Shown piece by piece: positions 1 through 4,404 of a DNA stretch of 5,645 nt (positions within the stretch are counted from its first letter, which is position 1; each line of letters starts with the position of its first letter). The notes below the pieces were generated by a model. That model saw only the letters and a program-made list of their open reading frames with translations, was not told where the DNA came from and did not search any database. The stretch comes from a bacterium (GTDB lineage: Bacteria > UBP15 > UBA6099): the NCBI GenBank assembly GCA_029564595.1, contig JAKQPS010000107.1:1-5645 (forward strand), read 5' to 3'. A program made the translations under genes and the position numbers.

Positions 1-1
1 T

Positions 2-997
2 TACAAAAACGAGGGGGAAGAATACGGGCGTTCGCCGGGTTACAACGCTCTCTCCCCGACGATCGAATTAAATGGTGTTGTCGAGATCATCACGCAGGCT
101 GGGGAACTCACGGCGCTCCCGTCTTGGTATGTGCTTGACGACGGCACGTTTGGAAACGGAACGATCGACCGGTCGCCAGGCGGCGTCATCCCGATCGATG
201 TGACTTCCTCCCGGATCACGGGGATGGCGCCGATCGGCCAGATCGGGACGGTGGGTTCGACCATGCCGCTCCTGAAACTCATGGAGATGCTCGTGCAGGA
301 AATCAAAATGCACTTCCTGAACGACAAACTTACGGATCTCAACAACACGACTCGCATGACACTCGGCGAGGCCCAGATCCGAAACGAACTCCGGGCGGAT
401 AACACAGGCGCGATTTTCTCGCGGCAGTTGGACGAAAAGTTCACTCCTGTGATTCGGCGCACGATCGCGATTTTGGAGGAAGAGGGCGAACTCGGGGTCG
501 AACCCGGATCGGAGATGTACGCGCAACTCGTGGCTGCGGGGATTGAGCCGCTTGTGATTCCGGAAGAGTTGCTGATATTGCGGGAACAGGGAGTCGAGAT
601 CTACCCGATCGAATATATTTCTCCCGCGGCGAGGATTTTGCGCTCAGAAGAAATTCGCGGACTCATGAGTCTTTGGCAGTTCGCGGCGACCTTTTCTGCC
701 GCCGCACCCGAGCTCATGCTTTGGCTCAACAAACGAAAAACTATGCCGCTTGTGAAGGAGCTCTATGGCGCTCCGGATGACTCGATCGTTTCTGAGGAAG
801 AGTTTGAGGTTGCGTACGAGGACTACAAAAAACAGATGGCACAACAGCAGCAAATTCAAGCCGCGGCGCTTGCTGCTGAGATCGCGAAAAACACAGCCGC
901 GGCCAACCAACAAAATGCCCAAGCATCCGCCACAAGAAGCGGACAAAACGGCCTGATTAACGGCGGCGGCGCTGGACCGCAGGAGATGATTCTATGA
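2..997 (+). CDS. Phage head-tail connecting (portal) protein, C-terminal part (5' end outside window)
   Basis: This is the last 331 codons of a portal protein, the ring at one capsid vertex through which DNA is packaged and to which the tail attaches. The frame is open from base 2, so the gene starts upstream; the internal ATG at 131 is not its start. Residue numbers below count from the window edge. Residues 5-12 read GEEYGRSP, the hallmark of the podovirus head-tail connector family (Pfam Head-tail_con, PF12236). Residues 118-157 (TRMTLGEAQIRNEL, then a conserved DEKFTPVIRR stretch) match the family's helical stem region. Residues 203-247, beginning IEYISPAARILRSEE, match the later conserved block. 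From about residue 277 the protein becomes a Gln/Ala-rich helix and then a Gly/Asn-rich end, as in portal barrel tails. Its stop overlaps the next gene as ATGA. Family assignment is firm; it rests on motif recognition, not a search. Confidence 0.92.
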   Translation, partial: YKNEGEEYGRSPGYNALSPTIELNGVVEIITQAGELTALPSWYVLDDGTFGNGTIDRSPGGVIPIDVTSSRITGMAPIGQIGTVGSTMPLLKLMEMLVQEIKMHFLNDKLTDLNNTTRMTLGEAQIRNELRADNTGAIFSRQLDEKFTPVIRRTIAILEEEGELGVEPGSEMYAQLVAAGIEPLVIPEELLILREQGVEIYPIEYISPAARILRSEEIRGLMSLWQFAATFSAAAPELMLWLNKRKTMPLVKELYGAPDDSIVSEEEFEVAYEDYKKQMAQQQQIQAAALAAEIAKNTAAANQQNAQASATRSGQNGLINGGGAGPQEMIL

Positions 998-1305
998 GCG
1001 AAAAAACACCGGAAGAAATAGCAAAAGAGATGGGGGAAAAAGAATCCGCACGCGCGCGGGCGAGGCAGATCATCGAGGAAGCGCGTATCGCGATCAACGC
1101 GGCGAAAGAAAACAAGAACGTCGAAATTCTGCTTCGGTACTTGATGCGGGTTTCGGGGTTTCACCAGAAGCCCGTGGTGGTCGGCGCGGATGGTGATGTG
1201 AAAGTCAACTCCACCCTTTTCAACTCAGGGCGCGAAGCGCTCTATCACGACATACGGGCCTTGATGTCCGTCGAAACCAAAAACATCATCGAGAGGAGTG
1301 AATAA
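994..1305 (+). CDS. Bbp19-like small phage structural-module protein
   Basis: The product is 103 residues, small and charged, with no membrane segment. Residues 1-40 are a predicted charged helix rich in Glu, Lys, Arg and Ala. The rest (LLRYLMRVSGFHQKP at about 46-60, then a short spacer and LFNSGREALYHDIRALM at about 74-90) has the layout of the Bbp19-like family: a 'leucine-rich helix, GF/GVF turn, F-x-x-GR' pattern seen in proteins encoded between portal and scaffold genes in BPP-1-type podoviruses. The start ATG at 994 overlaps the portal stop by four bases and has AGGAG at 981-985, eight bases upstream. Its position between portal and scaffold suggests a role in head assembly or in the head-tail junction. 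The biochemical function of this family is not known to me. A generic hypothetical protein is the alternative. Confidence 0.75.
   Translation: MSEKTPEEIAKEMGEKESARARARQIIEEARIAINAAKENKNVEILLRYLMRVSGFHQKPVVVGADGDVKVNSTLFNSGREALYHDIRALMSVETKNIIERSE
1291..1298 (+). promoter_or_regulatory. Ribosome binding site that sets the scaffold start
   Basis: GAGAGGAG lies inside the last codons of the Bbp19-like gene, with an eight-base spacer to ATG 1307. An in-frame GTG at 1298 would sit on this site itself, so the ATG is the better start. Confidence 0.75.
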
Positions 1306-1306
1306 A

Positions 1307-2206
1307 ATGCTCACGAAAATTTTTCCGTTCATGAAAGTGTTTTTCTCATTTGCAGATGGGGATGGTGCGCCTCCGCCCGCAACGCCGCCCGCGACCCCTC
1401 CGGCGACGATCACTGCCGAGTCTCTCGGCGCGCTTCAAGGCGACGGCTTTCGAGCAATCCTTCCGAAAGAGTTTGCGGCGAAACCGTACATGAAAGACGT
1501 GAACACGTTTGGCGACTTCGTGAAGAAATTCGACGGAGCGCAAACGTTGTTGGGGCAAAGAACTACGCCGGATGATAAAGCAACACCCGAGCAGTGGAAA
1601 GAGTTTCATTCGAAGACCACGCCGAAAACCGCAGACGAGTATAAGCTCCCGACCGCAGTGGACGGACTCGATCCAGAGTTTGTGAAAAAAGCAGGGGAAG
1701 CAAAATGGATCAAGCCGCTTTTTCACGCAGCCCAGATCAGCCCGTACCAGGCGAATATTCTGTACCCCGAATTTCTGAAGATGATAAAAGCTGCGGAATC
1801 GGCGGAGAAAAAATCGTCCGACGAAGCGTTCGCGAAACTTTCGTCCGACGTTTTCAAAGACCAGAAAGACACCATCGTCACGAACGCGAAGAAGTTTATG
1901 GCCACGCACATCCCCGCCGAAATGCAGCCGATGCTCGATTCGCTCGACGAGAAACAGCTCACGCTTCTGATCGCGATGACGGATGGCATGGCGAAAAAGT
2001 TTACGGGCGAAGATCCGTTCCGCGGGATTGGCGGCGGCGCGCCCGGTGGTGGGGAAAACAAAGATCAACTCGTCGCGCAAATGCAGGCGATCCAGCGCGA
2101 TCCGTGCTACTCGGACCCGTTCAAAGACCGTCCGAAACACGCCGAACTTCAAGCGAAAATGGAAGTGATTCGCGGGAAGCTGAAAAAACTTCAAGCAGGG
2201 AGTTGA
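1307..2206 (+). CDS. Scaffold-like capsid assembly protein
   Basis: The product is 299 residues and acidic/lysine-rich, placed directly before the capsid gene. It is likely the internal scaffold that directs capsid subunits into a procapsid and then leaves. Supporting features in order: a Pro/Ala-rich linker (21-34); a block LPKEFAAKPYMKDVNTFGDFVKKFDGAQTLLGQR (52-85) that matches the 'region of interest plus GDFVKxF..AQxLLGxR' opening of phage scaffold-like proteins; DDKATPEQWKEFHSKTTPKTADEYKLP (89-115), a very typical segment of the family; mostly helical charged sequence (120-235); a Gly-rich hinge (239-249); and a C-terminal helix-turn-helix (252-296) with DPCYSDPFKDRPKHAELQAKM, resembling the 'DPAYxD..HPxH' end used to bind coat protein. 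ATG 1307 was chosen over GTG 1298 from ribosome-site spacing. The first 17 residues are unusually hydrophobic. Scaffold function is inferred from motifs and order. Confidence 0.82.
   Translation: MLTKIFPFMKVFFSFADGDGAPPPATPPATPPATITAESLGALQGDGFRAILPKEFAAKPYMKDVNTFGDFVKKFDGAQTLLGQRTTPDDKATPEQWKEFHSKTTPKTADEYKLPTAVDGLDPEFVKKAGEAKWIKPLFHAAQISPYQANILYPEFLKMIKAAESAEKKSSDEAFAKLSSDVFKDQKDTIVTNAKKFMATHIPAEMQPMLDSLDEKQLTLLIAMTDGMAKKFTGEDPFRGIGGGAPGGGENKDQLVAQMQAIQRDPCYSDPFKDRPKHAELQAKMEVIRGKLKKLQAGS
1367..1408 (+). repeat. Short in-frame ATPP tandem repeat in scaffold N-terminus
   Basis: Residues 21-34 of the scaffold protein read APPPATPPATPPAT, encoded by GC-rich near-repeats of 12 bases with variable third positions. 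It probably forms a flexible linker between the hydrophobic N-terminus and the folded region. Third-base variation argues for selection on the protein, not a recent slippage event. Confidence 0.7.
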
Positions 2207-2231
2207 CATCAGTACGCCTTTGTGGTATTAG
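2203..2231 (+). promoter_or_regulatory. Sigma70-type extended -10 promoter for capsid gene
   Basis: A perfect -35 box TTGACA (2203-2208) is followed by exactly 17 bases and then TATTAG (2226-2231), a four-of-six match to TATAAT that keeps the key TA at positions 1-2. The bases just before it, TGG (2223-2225), give an extended -10 element. The -35 box overlaps the TGA stop codon of the scaffold gene (2204-2206). Transcription would start near 2238, leaving a leader of about 100 bases before the capsid start. It lies in the only real intergenic gap of the window, directly before the gene whose product is needed in most copies. Read directly from sequence; activity is inferred. Confidence 0.78.
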
Positions 2232-2275
2232 TGTCGCGATTAAAAGCATTTAACTTTCCAGAGACATTCGAGTAA

Positions 2276-2302
2276 TCGTCCGGGTTTCCCGGGGACCGAC
2301 GA
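2276..2302 (+). promoter_or_regulatory. Hairpin in capsid mRNA leader
   Basis: GTCC-GGG (2278-2284), loop TTT, CCC-GG-GGAC (2288-2296) folds as a seven-pair stem with a two-base bulge. An alternative fold pairs TCGTC (2276-2280) with GACGA (2298-2302) outside a CGGG/CCCG stem. A run of A follows, so it is not a rho-independent terminator on this strand. A stable leader hairpin upstream of an unstructured ribosome site could protect a highly expressed mRNA; that role is inference. Confidence 0.5.
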
Positions 2303-2325
2303 AAAAATATCTGGGTCAACCAAAA

Positions 2326-2332
2326 GAAAGGA
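2326..2332 (+). promoter_or_regulatory. Ribosome binding site that sets the capsid start
   Basis: GAAAGGA ends at 2332, eight bases before ATG 2341. The in-frame ATG at 2332 overlaps this site and would have no usable spacer, so the capsid protein probably starts MSWD at 2341. The following gene has a similar layout, an AAGGAG site seven bases before its own ATG. Confidence 0.7.
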
Positions 2333-2340
2333 TGTCAGTC

Positions 2341-3228
2341 ATGAGTTGGGATACAGTGCAAATCACTGAGTTCAACGCCGCTCTTGATGTGCAAGAGCAG
2401 CAAATGACGTCCCGCCTTTTGCCGCTTGCGATCAGAAAACCGATCAATGGTGATGATTTTGCTTACGACGGCCTCACGGAAGTCCAGGCATATCACGCAA
2501 ATGGCAGGAACCCTGATATTCAGCCCCTTGAGGCTTCGTTTACCCGCAGGAAAATGTCCCGGGATCGTGTTGTGGTGACCTTGTTGGTGGATAACAAGGA
2601 TGTGCGCGGGATGCTCACCGACCCGCAGAGCCAGTTGGCTCAACTCTGTATCGCCGCTGTCGAGCGTGAAACGGATCGAGTGATCTATGATGCGCTTTTC
2701 GCGTCTGTCTACACCGGTCGCAATTTTGGGACCACGGTGACGGCAGCGGCGGACGGCGTGGTTACGGTCGACGCAACGGCCGGTTTCACGTACGAAAAGT
2801 TGCTTGAGATCCGCGCCAATTTTATCGACGCTGAAGTCGGTAACCAAGGCGTTACGCCGATCGCTATCGGCATCTCGGGTGATGAGCATACGGATCTGAT
2901 GAGCGAAGTTGAGCTCACCAGCGGGGATTACACCTCGCAGTATGTGATCCAGAAGGGCATCATCACGCAGGCGCTCGGTATGGACCTCATCGCTTTTGGT
3001 GCGGGTTCCAGCATCACCGATCCGATTTTGGAGATTGACACCAATCCTTATCGGGTTTCGTTCGCGCTCGCGCAAAAGGGTGTCGCGCTCGGGATTTCAC
3101 TCGATCGGAAAGTCGAAGTCAAAGACTATCCTACGAAGATCGAAACGAGCATCATCAACGTCATCAAGGAACTCGGTGCGGTTCGTACGCAAGGTGTCCG
3201 AGTCCAAAAAATTACGCTTACCCCGTAA
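2341..3228 (+). CDS. Major capsid protein (HK97-type fold, podovirus capsid-like family)
   Basis: The product is 295 residues and is the likely main shell subunit. Evidence: it follows the scaffold gene, has its own promoter and a strong ribosome site, and its length is normal for the roughly 300-residue phage capsid-like family (probably Pfam Phage_capsid_2, PF19821). Residues 66-121 carry the family pattern: a beta strand with SFTRRKMSRDRVVVTLLVDNKD, then the spine helix LTDPQSQLAQLCIAAVERETDRVIYDAL, where Arg-x-x-Asp near the helix end (109-113) is typical. Residues 130-148 are a Thr/Val-rich beta loop. Residues 172-218 (PIAIGIS, then MSEVELTSGDY and GMDLIAFG) resemble the A-domain core. 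Residues 239-278 (VSFALAQKGVALGIS, then KVEVKDYPTKIETSIINVIKELGAVR) match the conserved C-terminal strand in which capsid proteins report a 'dynamic/GAVR' end. No slippery site for a T7 gp10-style frameshift product is seen near the stop. Exact family number is from memory. Confidence 0.87.
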   Translation: MSWDTVQITEFNAALDVQEQQMTSRLLPLAIRKPINGDDFAYDGLTEVQAYHANGRNPDIQPLEASFTRRKMSRDRVVVTLLVDNKDVRGMLTDPQSQLAQLCIAAVERETDRVIYDALFASVYTGRNFGTTVTAAADGVVTVDATAGFTYEKLLEIRANFIDAEVGNQGVTPIAIGISGDEHTDLMSEVELTSGDYTSQYVIQKGIITQALGMDLIAFGAGSSITDPILEIDTNPYRVSFALAQKGVALGISLDRKVEVKDYPTKIETSIINVIKELGAVRTQGVRVQKITLTP

Positions 3229-3243
3229 GAAAGGAGAAATGTC

Positions 3244-3744
3244 ATGGCTGCTTATAATGATTTTGTGACGCAGAATGCGTCGAGCGTGAAGGCCAATGTT
3301 GACGTCTCCGCTCGTTCGGTGGGGGCGCCGGTCAAGAAGGTGTGCTTCTCTTTCGAGAAAGCCGCTACCGATGTCAATGGTTCGATTTGGCGTGTTGCGC
3401 GCATTTCCCCGTTCGCGAAGATCTTGAGCTTTAAACTCGCGACGGACGCAATCGCCGGTTTGACCGACCTCGATATCGGGTTCTACAAAGTATCGGATGT
3501 GAGTGTCGCCACTGCAATCGACAAGGATTGCATTAAGGACGGCCTCGATCCGCACACCGGGCAGACCGCGTTGGTCGAAATGTATGTCCCCGATCTTGCT
3601 AACATCGGGAAAGAAGCGTATCTGATCGCGGGAGTGACCGCGGCGGATGCCAAGAAGTACGGAGCTTTTGACGTCGCACTTACGGGCAATACCGCTGGTA
3701 CCGCTACTGGTACCATCGCTGGTGTTCTCGAGTACGTCGAATAA
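3244..3744 (+). CDS. Probable head decoration / capsid cement protein
   Basis: The product is 166 residues with no membrane segment and looks largely beta. The core at about 34-81 (CFSFEKAATDVNGSIWRVARISPFAKILSFKL, then LTDLDIGFY) resembles small phage structural proteins in which a 'D-x-NG-x-I-x-R-x-x-x-I-P-x-x-A-x-I' strand pair precedes a 'T-x-L-D-I-G-F' strand. Residues 125-132 and 141-146 (AYLIAGVT, AFDVAL) add further strands, and the end (147-160) is a Gly/Thr/Ala-rich loop with GT repeats. It lies 15 bases after the capsid stop, with AAGGAG at 3231-3236. In BPP-1 the capsid cement gene (Bbp16) sits at this position, so a shell-binding role is likely. I do not see clear sequence similarity to Bbp16 itself; the call rests on order, size and beta pattern. 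Confidence 0.6.
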   Translation: MAAYNDFVTQNASSVKANVDVSARSVGAPVKKVCFSFEKAATDVNGSIWRVARISPFAKILSFKLATDAIAGLTDLDIGFYKVSDVSVATAIDKDCIKDGLDPHTGQTALVEMYVPDLANIGKEAYLIAGVTAADAKKYGAFDVALTGNTAGTATGTIAGVLEYVE

Positions 3745-3762
3745 ACCAAAGGGGGAGAGATT

Positions 3763-4404
3763 ATGGGTTCACCGGTATCGCCCGTTGAAGTCTGTAATCT
3801 CTCCCTCGATCTTTTGAGGCATAATCAGCTCATCACGAGCATCGATACCCCCACTACGGAAGAAGAGTCGCTCGGCTCCCGCTGGTATGACGCGACCCGT
3901 CGTTCAGTTCTTCGGATGTTCCCTTGGAATTTCGCACGGAAGAGAAGCACGCTTTCCAGAGTGTCTGCGACACCTGAGTTTGGGTATGCGGACGCGTATC
4001 AACTCCCCAATGATTTCGTGTCCGTGGTTTTTATTGGGCAGGACCCGACAGACAACATCGAAACAGATTTCATGATCGAGGGGAAACAGCTCCTCATGGA
4101 TAATAGCGGCGCGTCGTCCCTTGATATTTGCTACATCCGTGACGCGCAGGAAGTCGTCCGCTTTGACCCGATTTTTCTCATGCTCCTTGTCGCCGAACTC
4201 GCAGTGGTGTTCGGCAATTCTATCACCGGGCTTAATAAAAGCATCACTGGCATGGAGAAATTGCGGGACAGATGGGAAGCAAAAGCGCGCGCAAAGAACG
4301 GGCAAGAGAACCCTCCCCGAAGCCGCTATGTGAGTCCGCTACTTACAAAAAGGAGGGGTGCCCGGAGGTCAGGAGCCACTGACGGCCAGCACCTATTCTC
4401 CTAA
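3763..4404 (+). CDS. Tail adaptor protein, T7 gp11-like (tail tubular protein A)
   Basis: The product is 213 residues, close to the roughly 196 of T7 gp11. This family forms the ring that joins the portal to the tail nozzle. Visible signatures: VEVCNLSLDLLRHNQLITSID (8-28), the opening 'A-x-N-x-A-L-x-x-I-G...ITSI' helix; WYDATRRSVLRMFPWNFARKRSTL (41-64), with the highly characteristic 'R-x-x-x-L-R-x-x-PWNFA-x-KR' motif; YADAYQLPNDFVSVV (75-89), the 'YxYxLPxDxL' motif; and a C-terminal helical pair (132-178) ending in WEAKARAKNGQENPP. The start ATG 3763 has a GGGGGAGA ribosome site five bases upstream of it. The last 20 residues (KRRGARRSG and on) are unusually basic and low in similarity to the family. 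The stop shares one base with the next start (TAATG), so the adaptor and nozzle are translationally linked. Confidence 0.88.
   Translation: MGSPVSPVEVCNLSLDLLRHNQLITSIDTPTTEEESLGSRWYDATRRSVLRMFPWNFARKRSTLSRVSATPEFGYADAYQLPNDFVSVVFIGQDPTDNIETDFMIEGKQLLMDNSGASSLDICYIRDAQEVVRFDPIFLMLLVAELAVVFGNSITGLNKSITGMEKLRDRWEAKARAKNGQENPPRSRYVSPLLTKRRGARRSGATDGQHLFS

Larger units (their letters stand above)
2207..2340 (+). other. Capsid gene leader region
   Basis: This 134-base gap has no gene. In order it holds the promoter's spacer and -10 box, a small AT-rich inverted repeat (TTAAA at 2240-2244, TTTAA at 2249-2253), the GC-rich hairpin at 2276-2302, an A-rich unstructured stretch, and the capsid ribosome site. 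No terminator is visible: the hairpin is followed by A residues, not T residues, on the coding strand. Confidence 0.7.

Noticed and set aside
1346-2209. Long open frame on the minus strand (287 codons) opposite the scaffold gene
   Set aside because: Its protein is Arg/Phe/Leu-rich with no recognisable motif, and it mirrors the scaffold codon pattern. The plus-strand gene has clear family motifs and a ribosome site.
2276-2310. Rho-independent terminator in the gap before the capsid gene
   Set aside because: The GC hairpin is followed by a run of A, not T, on the plus strand. On the minus strand there is no T run after the stem either.
3035-3063. Second TTGACA in the capsid gene as a promoter
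   Set aside because: At 17-base spacing the sequence is TCGTTC, which does not resemble a -10 box. It falls inside well-conserved coding sequence (EIDTNPYR).
2335-3075. Minus-strand open frame (246 codons) opposite the capsid gene
   Set aside because: An antisense shadow of the capsid coding pattern with Arg/His-rich low-information sequence. No ribosome site supports it.
3690-3722. Short repeats with two GGTACC sites at the end of the 166-aa gene, as a regulatory or recombination site
   Set aside because: They encode the Gly-Thr-Ala loop (GNTAGTATGTIAG) and are adequately explained by that coding. There is no longer symmetry around them.
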